A stretch of DNA of 64,000 bases from Burkholderia sp. 9120 (GTDB taxonomy: Bacteria > Pseudomonadota > Gammaproteobacteria > Burkholderiales > Burkholderiaceae): NCBI RefSeq assembly GCF_000745015.1, contig NZ_JQNA01000002.1:6076001-6140000 (forward strand). Reading direction: 5' to 3'. Numbering within the stretch: position 1 is the stretch's first letter; every line of letters begins with the position of its first letter. Shown here piece after piece: positions 53,780-63,389 of this stretch. The notes below the pieces were generated by a model. The model made no database searches. It saw only the letters and a list, made by a program, of their open reading frames with translations, and had not been told where the DNA came from. Made by a program: the position numbers and the translations under genes.

Positions 53780-53844
53780 TTTCAAGTCCAGCGCAAGCGC
53801 CAGCGCACCCCACCAACGCCGACCCCCAACACCGCTTCACCGCC

Positions 53845-54570
53845 CTAAGCCTTAAACGTCGAAGCCGACACATCTTCCCGCGACTGCACCTGCAAAACCG
53901 CATCCCGCTTATCAAGCAAGTGCTGCCGAAGAATCGCGCTGAGCTTCTTGCCGTCGCGTGCTTCAAGCGCCTTCAGCATCTCGTCATGGTCGTGAATCGC
54001 GCTATCCCACTTCGGGATCTGGAAATTCGACCGGAACCGGAGCGCCTGCAAACGACGATTCACCGCGACATAAGTCTGTCGCAGCGCTGAATTTCTGGCC
54101 GCCTCATTGATCTTGTCGTGAATCGCCTGATTGCGGCTGTAGTACCCGGCCAGATCGTTTTGCGTGCGGCACGCGAGCATCGCGTAATGCAGCGCCTTGA
54201 TCTCGGCCAGCTCGGCCGCCGTCATGCGCTCCGCCGCCAGCTCGCCGGAAAACGCTTCGAGACCGCTCATCAATTCGAAGGTCTCGCGCAACTCCGCTTC
54301 CGACATCTTCGATACCGAGGCGCCCCGGTTCGGCTCGATCTCGATCAAGCCCTCCGCCGCCAGCACCTTCAGCGCCTCGCGCAACGGCGTGCGCGAAATC
54401 CCGAGCGTCTCGCACAACTCGCGCTCATTCAGTTTCTTGCCCGGCTCGAGCACCCCTTCGACGATAAACCGGCGAATGTGCTCAACCACCGTGTCGTGCA
54501 AACGCTGCCGCTCGACCTTCGGCATCAGCGGGGAAGCGCCCACACCCGCATCGAAATCCGAATTTTGCAT
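53845..54570 (-). CDS. GntR family regulator, FadR/FCD subfamily
   Basis: 241 residues. N-terminal winged helix: LHDTVVEHIRRFIVEGVLEP, LNERELCETLGISRTPLREAL (residues ~25-75). An all-helical FCD ligand domain (~95-220) follows with the metal-site type residues in DLAGYYSRNQAIHDKI and HDHDEMLKAL. It is divergent from the aminotransferase operon. The palindrome TTTTGCATACAAAA covers its own start codon, and TTTTGCATGCAAAA lies before the operon, so it very likely represses both. Confidence 0.93.
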   Translation of the reverse strand: MQNSDFDAGVGASPLMPKVERQRLHDTVVEHIRRFIVEGVLEPGKKLNERELCETLGISRTPLREALKVLAAEGLIEIEPNRGASVSKMSEAELRETFELMSGLEAFSGELAAERMTAAELAEIKALHYAMLACRTQNDLAGYYSRNQAIHDKINEAARNSALRQTYVAVNRRLQALRFRSNFQIPKWDSAIHDHDEMLKALEARDGKKLSAILRQHLLDKRDAVLQVQSREDVSASTFKA

Positions 54571-54576
54571 ACAAAA
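54563..54576. promoter_or_regulatory. GntR operator over its own start codon
   Basis: TTTTGCATACAAAA differs by one base from the perfect palindrome at 54700. It overlaps the regulator's start codon, consistent with autorepression. Confidence 0.65.
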
Positions 54577-54699
54577 GCCCTCACATCGTGTTACGTCGGA
54601 TTTTATCGGAAGCGCGCCGATTAGTTAAGAGCGGGGGTAAACACCGGTCCGAAAAGGCAATTTTCGCCTTGGGGGCGTCACGGATCGTCTGATATAGTT

Positions 54700-54713
54700 T
54701 TTTGCATGCAAAA
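54700..54713. promoter_or_regulatory. GntR operator before the aminotransferase operon
   Basis: Perfect 14-bp palindrome TTTTGCATGCAAAA, 19 bases before the aminotransferase ATG. FadR-subfamily GntR proteins bind short palindromes of this kind. The same motif recurs at the regulator's start. Confidence 0.75.
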
Positions 54714-54731
54714 TTCAATCGGAGGAGCCCA

Positions 54732-55952
54732 ATGCTCAAATTAGACTTTCACCCCGCTGGCCGTCACTTTCTGCAGATCCCGGGTCCGAGCCCGGTGCCC
54801 GACCGTATCCTCCGGGCGATGAGCTACCCGACCATCGATCACCGCGGCCCCGAATTCGGTGAACTAGGTCTGCAGGTGCTCGAGGGCATCAAGAAGATCT
54901 TCAAGACGCAGCAACCCGTGGTGATTTACCCGGCGTCGGGCACGGGCGCCTGGGAAGCGGCGCTGTCCAACACGTTGAGCCCCGGCGACCACGTGCTGAT
55001 GTTCGAAACCGGCCACTTCGCGACGCTGTGGAAAAAGATGGCCGAAAGCCTCGGCCTGAAGCCGGAGTTTCTCGGGCTGCCGGGTATCGAAGGCTGGCGA
55101 CGCGGGGTTCAGCCGCAGATGATCGAAGAGCGTCTGCGCGCCGACACCCAGCACACCATCAAGGCGGTGTGCGTGGTGCACAACGAAACGTCGACGGGCG
55201 TCACGTCGGATATCGCCGCGGTGCGCCGCGCGATCGATGCCGCGGGTCACCCGGCGCTGCTGCTGGTCGACACGATCTCGGGCCTCGCGTGCGCCGATTA
55301 CCGTCACGACGAATGGGGCGTCGACGTCACCGTGTCCGGTTCGCAAAAGGGGTTGATGCTGCCGCCGGGCATCAGCTTCAACGCGATTTCGCCGAAAGCG
55401 ATCGCCGCCAGCAAGCAGGCGAAGCTGCCGCGCAGCTTCTGGGACTGGGCCGACATCGTCGAGATGAACAAGACGGGCTACTGGCCGTACACGCCGAACA
55501 CGAACCTGCTTTACGGGCTCTCCGAAGCGCTCGACATGATTCTCGGCGAAGGGCTCGACAACGTGTTCGCCCGTCACGAGCGTCTCGCCGAAGCGACCCG
55601 TCGCGCGGTGCGTGCGTGGGGCCTGGAGATTCAGTGCGCCGATCCGTCGGTGTATAGCCCGGTGCTGACCGGCGTGATGATGCCCGACGGCATCGATGCC
55701 GATGTGGTGCGCAAGGTTATCTACGAACGCTTCGACATGTCGCTCGGCACGGGTCTCGGCAAGATGAAAGGCCGCATGTTCCGCATCGGCCATCTGGGCG
55801 ACTGCAACGATCTGATGTTGCTGGCCACGTTGGCCGGCTGCGAGATGGGTCTGCGGCTCGCGGGCGTACCGCTCAAGGAGAGCGGCCTGCCTGCCGCTAT
55901 GGAGTGGTTGAGCCAGCCGACGAAGGCGTCGGGTTTGAAGGCGGCAGCCTAA
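54732..55952 (+). CDS. Alanine/serine-glyoxylate aminotransferase family protein
   Basis: 406 residues from the ATG at 54732, with GGAGGAG 5 bases before it. A class V PLP enzyme: FLQIPGPSPVPDRILRAM at the start, YPASGTGAWEAALSN for phosphate binding, VHNETSTGV, and the PLP Lys in SGSQKGLMLPPG. Members transfer amino groups from serine or alanine to glyoxylate, or act on related substrates. It is the first gene of the GntR-controlled operon, which suggests catabolism of an amino or hydroxy acid yielding glyoxylate or a keto acid. Confidence 0.92.
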   Translation: MLKLDFHPAGRHFLQIPGPSPVPDRILRAMSYPTIDHRGPEFGELGLQVLEGIKKIFKTQQPVVIYPASGTGAWEAALSNTLSPGDHVLMFETGHFATLWKKMAESLGLKPEFLGLPGIEGWRRGVQPQMIEERLRADTQHTIKAVCVVHNETSTGVTSDIAAVRRAIDAAGHPALLLVDTISGLACADYRHDEWGVDVTVSGSQKGLMLPPGISFNAISPKAIAASKQAKLPRSFWDWADIVEMNKTGYWPYTPNTNLLYGLSEALDMILGEGLDNVFARHERLAEATRRAVRAWGLEIQCADPSVYSPVLTGVMMPDGIDADVVRKVIYERFDMSLGTGLGKMKGRMFRIGHLGDCNDLMLLATLAGCEMGLRLAGVPLKESGLPAAMEWLSQPTKASGLKAAA

Positions 55953-56211
55953 CCCGCCCCAGACGCGCGGCCGCCCTGCTATTCGCCCAGCGGCCGCGCA
56001 GAAAAAAGCAACAAGCAAGCAACAGGCAATCGACAACACCAGCACCAGGCAACTCGCAGCCAGGGAAGGCGGGAGCACTTCCCTCACCAAGCCGCGCTGA
56101 GACGCGGCCCGAACAACATGCGATGGCCCCGCCTCAGCCTATGCCGCTGACGGGCAACGACGCAGCGCGCCATTTCAGGCGTGCCGTCGACACATGCAAT
56201 GGAGAGAGACG

Positions 56212-57498
56212 ATGAAGCGGTTTCGTGTGACCAGTGCGAGCAGTATCGTTCTAGTGATGCTATGCATCATGTACTTCATCACCTACCTCGACCGCGTGAA
56301 CGTCAGCACGGCGGCTGCGGGTTTCGGCAAGGAATTCAACCTTTCGCATACGGAAGTCGGCCTCGTGTTCTCGGCCTTCGCGTATCCGTATCTGATCTTT
56401 CAAATTATCGGCGGGTGGGTCAGCGATCGTTTCGGCGCGAAACGCACGCTGCTGTTTTGCGGCGCCGTGTGGGGCGTCGCGACTTTGCTGACCGGCTTTG
56501 CCGGCGGTCTGGTCTCGCTGCTGGCCGCGCGCGTGCTGCTCGGTTTCGGTGAAGGCGCAACCTTTCCCGCCGCAACGTCCGCCATGGCGCGTTGGGTCGC
56601 GAAAGAGAAACGCGGCTTCGCGCAAGGCATCACGCATGCGGCGTCGCGGATCGGCAATGCGGTGGCGCCCGGCCTGATCGTGCTCGTGATGGCAACGTGG
56701 GGCTGGCGTGAATCGTTCTATATCTGCGGTGTGTTCAGCCTGTTGTGGGTCGCCGTGTGGGCCTTCACGTTCACCGAGCATCCGAAAGATCATCCGCGTA
56801 TCACGACCGAAGAACTCGACATTCTGCCCGCGCCGAAGCCGAAAGCCGCCAGCGTGCCGTGGGGCAAACTGTTCCGCCGCATGTGGCCGGTCACGATCGT
56901 GTACTTCTGCTACGGCTGGACCTTGTGGCTGTTCCTGAGCTGGATTCCGCAGTACTTCCTGCATAGCTATCACCTGCAATTGTCGAAGTCGGCGATCTTC
57001 GCTTCGGTGGTGTTTTTCGCCGGTGTGCTCGGCGACACGCTCGGCGGCATCGTGACCGACTGGATTTTCGCGCGCACAGGTAGCCTGAAGCGCGCCCGTA
57101 GCTGGATGGTGTCGGTCTGCATGTTCTTCTGCCTGCTCTCGCTGATCCCGCTGATGTTCACGCACGACCTGTATCTGTCGATGGCTTGTCTCGCGTCCGG
57201 CTTCTTCTTCGCCGAAATGACGATCGGTCCGATGTGGGCGATCCCGATGGACATCGCCCCGGAATTCTCCGGCACCGCGAGCGGCATGATGAACACCGGC
57301 TCGGCACTGGCCGCGATCATCTCGCCGGTGGCGGGCGGTTTTCTGATCGACTACTTCGGAAGCTGGGAGTTGCCGTTCGTCGGCAGCATGCTGTTGATGG
57401 CGATCGGCGTGGTGCTCGCGTTCCGCATGCAGCCCGAGAGCAAATTCGCAGTCAATCCGGCGGACAACGGGCAGGTGCCCACCCGTCTGGGCGCGTAA
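56212..57498 (+). CDS. MFS transporter, anion:cation symporter type
   Basis: 428 residues from the ATG at 56212 (GAGAGACG before it). Twelve predicted helices; YFITYLDRVNVSTAAAGF at the start and GGWVSDRFGAKRTL in the first cytoplasmic loop mark the ACS branch, relatives of hexuronate and phthalate carriers. The likely substrate importer of the GntR-controlled pathway. A 259-base gap without visible features separates it from the aminotransferase. Confidence 0.93.
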   Translation: MKRFRVTSASSIVLVMLCIMYFITYLDRVNVSTAAAGFGKEFNLSHTEVGLVFSAFAYPYLIFQIIGGWVSDRFGAKRTLLFCGAVWGVATLLTGFAGGLVSLLAARVLLGFGEGATFPAATSAMARWVAKEKRGFAQGITHAASRIGNAVAPGLIVLVMATWGWRESFYICGVFSLLWVAVWAFTFTEHPKDHPRITTEELDILPAPKPKAASVPWGKLFRRMWPVTIVYFCYGWTLWLFLSWIPQYFLHSYHLQLSKSAIFASVVFFAGVLGDTLGGIVTDWIFARTGSLKRARSWMVSVCMFFCLLSLIPLMFTHDLYLSMACLASGFFFAEMTIGPMWAIPMDIAPEFSGTASGMMNTGSALAAIISPVAGGFLIDYFGSWELPFVGSMLLMAIGVVLAFRMQPESKFAVNPADNGQVPTRLGA

Positions 57499-57545
57499 CC
57501 AGCCGACGACACGACGCCGTTCTCTCTCCTCGCTTCAAGCACGCT

Positions 57546-58295
57546 ATGACGACATCACTTAGCCGGCGTCTTGCCGACGCACGCCGGAACCACACCACGC
57601 TCGACGCGCTGTCGCCAGAGCTTATTCCCGCCGACGCCGATGCGGCCTACGCGATCCAGCACGAGATGCTGGACGCAAGCGGCGCACGGATCGGCGGCTG
57701 GAAGATCGGCGCGAAGTCGGATAGCGGTCCGATCCAGGGCGCGCCGCTGCCCGCCGTCGATATGCATGCCGACGGCGCGCGGCTGGCGCGTGCGGATTTC
57801 ACGCCGTTGGGCCTCGAACTGGAAGTGGCGTTTCGCTTCGGTCGTCGCTTCGACGCTTCAACTACGCCGTATAGCGAAGCGGAAGTGCGTGCGGGCATCG
57901 GCTCGATCGGCGCGACCATCGAAATCGTGTCGAGCCGCTACGCGGCGTGGCCCGACGTCGACAAGCTCGCGCAACTCGCGGACCTGCAGAACAACGGCGC
58001 GTTGCTCGTCGGCGAGTTCACGCCGTATCGCGAGGACTTTCCGTTCGTGGCGCCGTCGCTGCGGTTCAGTTTCGACGGTCACGACGTGGTTCAGACAACA
58101 CCCGCCAACCCCGCCGGCGATCCGCGGCGTCTGCTGACGTGGCTCGTCAATCATGCGACGTCGCGTGGTATTGCCGTGACGCCGGACATGGTCATCACCG
58201 CCGGCTCCTACACCGGTATGTTTTTTCCGCAGAACGCGGGCACCGCGAGCGGACGCATTGAAGGCCTCGCGCCGGTCAGCCTGACGCTGTACTAG
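57546..58295 (+). CDS. 2-keto-4-pentenoate hydratase / FAH family protein
   Basis: 249 residues. Resembles the MhpD/HpaH hydratase branch: GGWKIGAKSDSGPIQGAPLP, then GLELEVAFRFGRRF with the metal-binding Glu residues, IEIVSSRYAAW, and AGSYTGMFFP near the end. The enzyme would hydrate an unsaturated 2-keto acid or decarboxylate a 2-oxo diacid. It lies between the transporter and the FAD/Fe-S dehydrogenase of the operon. No strong ribosome site is visible before the ATG. Confidence 0.88.
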   Translation: MTTSLSRRLADARRNHTTLDALSPELIPADADAAYAIQHEMLDASGARIGGWKIGAKSDSGPIQGAPLPAVDMHADGARLARADFTPLGLELEVAFRFGRRFDASTTPYSEAEVRAGIGSIGATIEIVSSRYAAWPDVDKLAQLADLQNNGALLVGEFTPYREDFPFVAPSLRFSFDGHDVVQTTPANPAGDPRRLLTWLVNHATSRGIAVTPDMVITAGSYTGMFFPQNAGTASGRIEGLAPVSLTLY

Positions 58296-58323
58296 CTAGC
58301 CCGTTTTTCCAAAGGCAGACGAT

Positions 58324-61300
58324 ATGACGAACCCCACCTCCGCTTTGCTCGTCAAGCCGATTCATCTGGTGCCCTCCGCCGCACGCCTGACGACGCCGCT
58401 CGCGCAGCACCTGCGCAAGTCGTTGCGCGGCGACGTGTTGTTCGACCTGGCGAGCCGCGGCCGTTACGCAACCGATGCGTCGATCTACCAGATCACGCCG
58501 ATCGGCGTGGTCGTGCCGCGCGATCAGGACGATCTGCGCATCGCGCTGGAAATCGCCCGTAGCGAGAAAGTGCCGCTGCTCGCGCGCGGCGCGGGGACGA
58601 GCCAATGCGGCCAGACCGTCGGCGATGCGCTCGTGATCGACACGACCAAGTGGCTCAACAACATTGTCGATTTCGATGCCGACGCGCGCACGGTCACCGT
58701 CGAACCGGGCGTCGTGCTGGACCATCTGAATGCGTGGCTCAAGCCGCACGGTCTATGGTTTCCGGTCGACGTCTCGACGGCCGCGCAATGCACGATCGGC
58801 GGCATGGCCGGCAATAACTCGTGCGGCTCGCGCTCGATCGAATACGGCAACATGGTGCACAACGTCGAGGCGATCGACGCGATTCTCGCCGACGGCGCCG
58901 AAGCGCATTTCGCGTCGTTGCGCGACGCACCACAAGGCGCGCGCTTGCAGCAGATACTCGACGGCGTGACGCGGATCGCCCAGCGCGAACGCAACGAAAT
59001 CGTCGCGCAGGTGCCGAAGGTATTGCGCCGCGTGGCGGGCTACAACATCGATCTGTTCGATTGCCAGAACCCGCGCGCCTATACCGACGACGGTTTCGCG
59101 AACCTCGCGCATCTGCTGGTCGGCTCGGAAGGCACGCTCGCGTTCAGCCGGCAGTTGACGCTCAAGCTCGTGCCGCTGCCCGTGCATAAGATGCTCGGCG
59201 TGGTTAACTTTCCGACGTTCTGGCAGGCCATGGACCTGACCCAGCACATCGTCAAGCTGAAGCCGGTGGCGGTGGAACTGGTCGATCGCACCATGATCGA
59301 TCTGGCGATGAGCAACCCCGCATTCCAGCCGGTGATCGGCAAGGCGCTGGTCGGCGAGCCGCAGGCGATCCTGCTGGTGGAATTCGCGGGCGAGGATCGC
59401 GACGCGCAACGCGCGTCGCTCAAACAGCTCACGGAACTGATGGCCGATCTGGGCTTGCCCGATTCGGTCGTGGAGATGCCGGACGCGAACGAGCAGAAAG
59501 CGCTGTGGGAGGTCCGCAAAGCCGGGCTGAACATCATGATGAGCATGAAGGGCGACGGCAAGCCGGTGTCGTTCATCGAAGATTGCGCGGTGCCGCTCGA
59601 GCATCTGGCCGAGTACACGAGCCGTTTGACGGAAGTGTTTCATCGTTACGGCACGGAGGGCACCTGGTACGCGCACGCGAGCGTCGGCACGCTACACGTG
59701 CGGCCGATTCTCGACATGCGGCGCGACGGCGCGGTGAAAATGCGCGCGATCGCCGAAGAAGCGGCGGCGCTGGTGCGCGAATACAAAGGCGCCTATTCGG
59801 GCGAACACGGCGACGGTCTGTGCCGCGGCGAATGGGTGGCGTGGCAATACGGACCGCGTCTTAACCAGGCGTTCAGCGAGATCAAGACGCTGTTCGATCC
59901 GGAGAACCGCTTCAATCCCGACAAGATCGTGCGTCCGCCGAAGATGGACGACACGCGCAATTTTCGCTTTGCGCCTGGCTACCAGGAACAGCGGATCGAT
60001 ACCGCGCTCGACTGGTCGGCGTGGAATGTCGAACGCGATCCGCTCACGGGGCAGGAGACCTCGCCGGGCACCGGCAACGATCTGTCCGGCGGTCTCGCGA
60101 AAGCCGTGGAGATGTGCAACAACAACGGCCATTGTCGCAAGTTCGACGCGGGCACCATGTGCCCGAGTTATCGCGTGACGAAAGACGAACAGCACGTCAC
60201 GCGTGGACGCGCGAACACCTTGCGTCTCGCGATTTCGGGGCAACTCGGCGAAGCGGGTTTGGCGAGCGACGAGGTCAAGGACACACTCGATCTCTGCGTG
60301 TCGTGCAAGGGCTGCAAGCGCGATTGCCCGACCGGCGTCGACATGGCGAAGTTCAAGATCGAAGCGCGGGCGGCGCGCGTCAAACGGCACGGGCTCCGAC
60401 TGCGCGACAAGCTGGTCGCGTTCATGCCGCACTATGCCGGAGCGGCGAGCCGCATGCCGGGTTTGATGGCCTTGGCCGACAACGTGCCGGTGCTATCGGC
60501 GTGGTTCAAGCGCGCTGTGGGTTTTGCGCCCGAGCGGAGTTTGCCGCGCTTCAGGAAATCGTTTCTGTCGAACGCAGTGGCGGCCAAACCGCCCCAAGGC
60601 GGCGCGTTGAAAGAGGTGCTGTTGTTCGTCGATACGTTCAACAACAACATGGAGCCGGACAACGCGCGCGCCGCGCAGCAAGTGCTGGAAGCCGCCGGCT
60701 ACACGGTGCATTTCAATATGCGCCAGGGCGAACGACCGGTGTGTTGCGGCCGCACCTTCCTTGCGGCGGGTCTGGTCGATCAGGCGAAGCAGGAAGCGCG
60801 GCGCATGCTCGATCTGTTCAAGCCGTTCGTGGAGCGGGGCGTGCCGATTGTCGGTCTGGAGCCGTCGTGTTTGCTGTCGTTGCGCGACGAGTTTCTGCAC
60901 TACGGTTTCGGCGAAGAGGCGCGGCAGTTGTCGAAGCAGGCGTTTCTATTCGAAGAGTTTCTGGTGCGCGAGGAAAAGGCCGGGCGTTTGCAACTCGCGT
61001 TGAAGCCGTTGGCCACGTCGCAGGCGCTGGTGCATGGCCACTGCCATCAGAAGGCTTTCGACGCGTTCACGCCGGTGCAAACCGTGCTGAAGTGGATTCC
61101 CGAGCTGAAGGTATCGACGGTGGAATCGTCGTGCTGCGGGATGGCGGGCAGCTTCGGCTATGAAGTCGAGCACTACGCGACCTCGCTGGCCATGGCGGAA
61201 TTGTCGTTGCTGCCGGCGGTGCGCAAGATCGACGCCAATACGGTGATGGTCGCCGACGGCACGAGCTGCCGTCATCAGATCCACGACGGCGCGGGCGTCG

Positions 61301-61344
61301 ACGCGATCCATGTGGCGCGCGTGCTGGCAATGGCGTTGAAATAA
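58324..61344 (+). CDS. FAD-binding and 4Fe-4S 2-hydroxyacid dehydrogenase, YdiJ-like
   Basis: 1006 residues, close to E. coli YdiJ (1018). N-terminal FAD (PCMH) domain ~40-280 with LLARGAGTSQCGQTVGDALV and GGMAGNNSCGSRSIEYGN. FAD-oxidase C-terminal domain ~300-540, ending GEHGDGLCRGEW. A ferredoxin-like domain ~595-690 has the cysteine sets CNNNGHC-x6-CP and CVSCKGCKRDCP. Two CCG segments follow (VCCGRTFLAAG, SSCCGMAGSFGYE). YdiJ-type enzymes oxidise D-2-hydroxyacids such as D-2-hydroxyglutarate and pass electrons to a membrane acceptor. As the last and longest gene of the operon it probably oxidises the imported hydroxy acid. Confidence 0.93.
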   Translation: MTNPTSALLVKPIHLVPSAARLTTPLAQHLRKSLRGDVLFDLASRGRYATDASIYQITPIGVVVPRDQDDLRIALEIARSEKVPLLARGAGTSQCGQTVGDALVIDTTKWLNNIVDFDADARTVTVEPGVVLDHLNAWLKPHGLWFPVDVSTAAQCTIGGMAGNNSCGSRSIEYGNMVHNVEAIDAILADGAEAHFASLRDAPQGARLQQILDGVTRIAQRERNEIVAQVPKVLRRVAGYNIDLFDCQNPRAYTDDGFANLAHLLVGSEGTLAFSRQLTLKLVPLPVHKMLGVVNFPTFWQAMDLTQHIVKLKPVAVELVDRTMIDLAMSNPAFQPVIGKALVGEPQAILLVEFAGEDRDAQRASLKQLTELMADLGLPDSVVEMPDANEQKALWEVRKAGLNIMMSMKGDGKPVSFIEDCAVPLEHLAEYTSRLTEVFHRYGTEGTWYAHASVGTLHVRPILDMRRDGAVKMRAIAEEAAALVREYKGAYSGEHGDGLCRGEWVAWQYGPRLNQAFSEIKTLFDPENRFNPDKIVRPPKMDDTRNFRFAPGYQEQRIDTALDWSAWNVERDPLTGQETSPGTGNDLSGGLAKAVEMCNNNGHCRKFDAGTMCPSYRVTKDEQHVTRGRANTLRLAISGQLGEAGLASDEVKDTLDLCVSCKGCKRDCPTGVDMAKFKIEARAARVKRHGLRLRDKLVAFMPHYAGAASRMPGLMALADNVPVLSAWFKRAVGFAPERSLPRFRKSFLSNAVAAKPPQGGALKEVLLFVDTFNNNMEPDNARAAQQVLEAAGYTVHFNMRQGERPVCCGRTFLAAGLVDQAKQEARRMLDLFKPFVERGVPIVGLEPSCLLSLRDEFLHYGFGEEARQLSKQAFLFEEFLVREEKAGRLQLALKPLATSQALVHGHCHQKAFDAFTPVQTVLKWIPELKVSTVESSCCGMAGSFGYEVEHYATSLAMAELSLLPAVRKIDANTVMVADGTSCRHQIHDGAGVDAIHVARVLAMALK

Positions 61345-61388
61345 CGCTGAAGCTAACGCTAGATCGAGGAGGCAAGCCGCCTCGCGTT

Positions 61389-62306
61389 TCAGGCGGCGAC
61401 AGCCAGCCGATACGCGGACGGCGCCACGCCGACGCTCTCGCGAAAGCGATGGCTGAAATGGCTGGCGTTCGCGTAGCCGCATTGTTCGGCGACTTGCGCG
61501 AGCGGCAGCGCGGTGGTGCGCAGCAGCGTGCGGGCGCGTTCGAGCCGCTGTTGCGCAATCCATGCGGCGGGCGGCAAACCGAACGAAGTCCGGAACATCC
61601 GCGCGAGATGGAATTCGGAAAGCGCCGCGACGCCGGCGAGTTCGCCGAGCGTGAGCGTCTGCGCGAGATGACTTTCGATGTAGTCGCGCAAGCGCCGGCG
61701 AGTCGCCACCGACAAACCGCCTTTAAGCGCCGTGTCGGTACGACGCACGCCTTGCGCACGCAGCAGCAGACTCAGCACCTGATGCGCGGTTTCGTTGGTG
61801 CGCAGCAGGCCGTCGGGGTCTTGCCAGTCTTCATTGGCGAGTGCCTGACACAGACTGGCGATACGCGCGTCTTCGAAATAGGTGCGGTCGGCGAGCGTCA
61901 GTTCGCGCGGCTCGCGATCGAGCTCCTGAACGGCGCGCTGCGTGAAGTGTTCCGGCAGGAAATACAGATGCATGAAGTGCATGTGGCCACGCACCCACCA
62001 ACGCGATTCGTGATCGCCGGGCAGCGTGCAGAGCCGCGACGGCGCGCCGTAATGCCCCGGCATTTTCTGCCGCTCGGTGCGGTAGCCGCCATCCAGATAG
62101 CAGGACAACGTGTGATGGCCGGGCTGGTCGTAGACGGTCTCGGCCTCTTTCGTTTCGCGTGTCCAGATGGCGACGGCGAGCCGGTCGCCGAGCCACGCGA
62201 AGCGATCCAGATTGGCGTTGGAGCTGCCCAGCGTGTGACACACCGATTGAAGGCCGAACGGCGTTTCGATGGGATTCAACTCGGCGGCGGGCGGTCTGGC
62301 GTTCAC
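61389..62306 (-). CDS. AraC family transcriptional regulator
   Basis: 305 residues. N-terminal ligand domain of AraC type (~1-190), then two helix-turn-helix motifs: TLGELAGVAALSEFHLARMF and PLAQVAEQCGYANASHFSHR (~210-295), ending with a typical VGVAPSAYR. It is convergent with the YdiJ-like gene and divergent from the EamA exporter gene across about 156 bases, which it may control. Ligand unknown. Confidence 0.92.
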   Translation of the reverse strand: MNARPPAAELNPIETPFGLQSVCHTLGSSNANLDRFAWLGDRLAVAIWTRETKEAETVYDQPGHHTLSCYLDGGYRTERQKMPGHYGAPSRLCTLPGDHESRWWVRGHMHFMHLYFLPEHFTQRAVQELDREPRELTLADRTYFEDARIASLCQALANEDWQDPDGLLRTNETAHQVLSLLLRAQGVRRTDTALKGGLSVATRRRLRDYIESHLAQTLTLGELAGVAALSEFHLARMFRTSFGLPPAAWIAQQRLERARTLLRTTALPLAQVAEQCGYANASHFSHRFRESVGVAPSAYRLAVAA

Positions 62307-62462
62307 GGAACAGGCGGAATACTTCTAAAAGCGGGCTGAGCGCCAGTATACGGGGATGCTTGCGCCGCCGCCGACCACCACGAAAAAGTGCGCAATCCTG
62401 GACAAGTGCGGCGCGCCGCGCAGGGGCATAGTCGGGCTTCCGACATTGCTGCAGGCTTGACC

Positions 62463-63362
62463 ATGAATCTGGCGCTTTATGCCGCTACCGTATTGATCTG
62501 GGGCACCACCTGGATCGCCATCAAATGGCAACTGGGATCGGTGCCGCCGCCGGTTTCGATCGCGTGGCGTTTCTGGATTGCCGCGCTGGTGCTGTTCGCG
62601 TTGCTCCGCATCATGCGCCGGCCGATCTGGCCGCCGCGCGCCGCGTGGCGATTCCTCGTCGCGCAAGGGCTGGCGCTGTTCTGCGTCAACTTTCTGTGCT
62701 TCTACTACGCCGAACAGGTCGTGCCGAGCGGGCTCGTGGCCGTGGTGTTTTCCACCGCGCCGCTGTTGAACTCGATCAATGGCCGCCTGTTCATGGGCCG
62801 GCCGCTGCAACCCACGGCGATTGCGGGGGCGATGCTGGGGCTCGTCGGCATCGTGTGTCTGTTCGTTCAGCAGATGGCGGGGCACCTCGGCGATCACACC
62901 GCCTGGTTGGGACTCGGTATCGCGTTCCTCGGCACCGTGTGTTTTTCCGCCGGCAATCTGCTGTCGAGCCGCATGCAATCGATGGGTCTGCATCCGTTCG
63001 CCACCAATAGCTGGGCGATGATGATCGGCGCCGGTGTGTTGACCGTGGGCAGCGCGCTGGGCGGCTTGTCGTTTGCCGTCGACCCGTCCGTGCGTTATCT
63101 CGGCGCACTCGGTTATCTGGCGATCTTCGGCTCCGTGATCGGCTTTACCGCTTATCTGATGCTCGTTGGCCGCATGGGCCCCGAACGGGCGGCCTACTGC
63201 ACGGTGTTGTTTCCGATCGTGGCGCTGGCGGTGTCGACGGTATTCGAGGGCTACCAATGGTCCGCGCTCGCCGTGGTCGGACTGCTGCTCGTGGTGGCCG
63301 GCAATCTGGTGGCGTTCGATCTGACGCGGCGCGTCTTCATGCGACGGGCGCGCGCTTCCTGA
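62463..63362 (+). CDS. EamA/DMT family transporter
   Basis: 299 residues, ten predicted membrane helices in two EamA repeats (ATVLIWGTTWIAIKWQLG at the start; GLGIAFLGTVCFSAGNLLSS opening the second). The ATG at 62463 is chosen because the upstream in-frame part is polar and not conserved. Such carriers export amino acids or other small metabolites. It is probably regulated by the divergent AraC protein. Confidence 0.93.
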   Translation: MNLALYAATVLIWGTTWIAIKWQLGSVPPPVSIAWRFWIAALVLFALLRIMRRPIWPPRAAWRFLVAQGLALFCVNFLCFYYAEQVVPSGLVAVVFSTAPLLNSINGRLFMGRPLQPTAIAGAMLGLVGIVCLFVQQMAGHLGDHTAWLGLGIAFLGTVCFSAGNLLSSRMQSMGLHPFATNSWAMMIGAGVLTVGSALGGLSFAVDPSVRYLGALGYLAIFGSVIGFTAYLMLVGRMGPERAAYCTVLFPIVALAVSTVFEGYQWSALAVVGLLLVVAGNLVAFDLTRRVFMRRARAS

Positions 63363-63389
63363 GCGCAGTGTTTCACAGATGGCGGCGAA

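Larger units (their letters stand above)
53469..53844. other. 376-base intergenic region with two related DnaA-box palindromes
   Basis: No credible gene; short frames only. It holds two copies of a palindromic element at 53560-53596 and 53743-53779, listed separately. The remainder shows nothing else. Confidence 0.5.
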
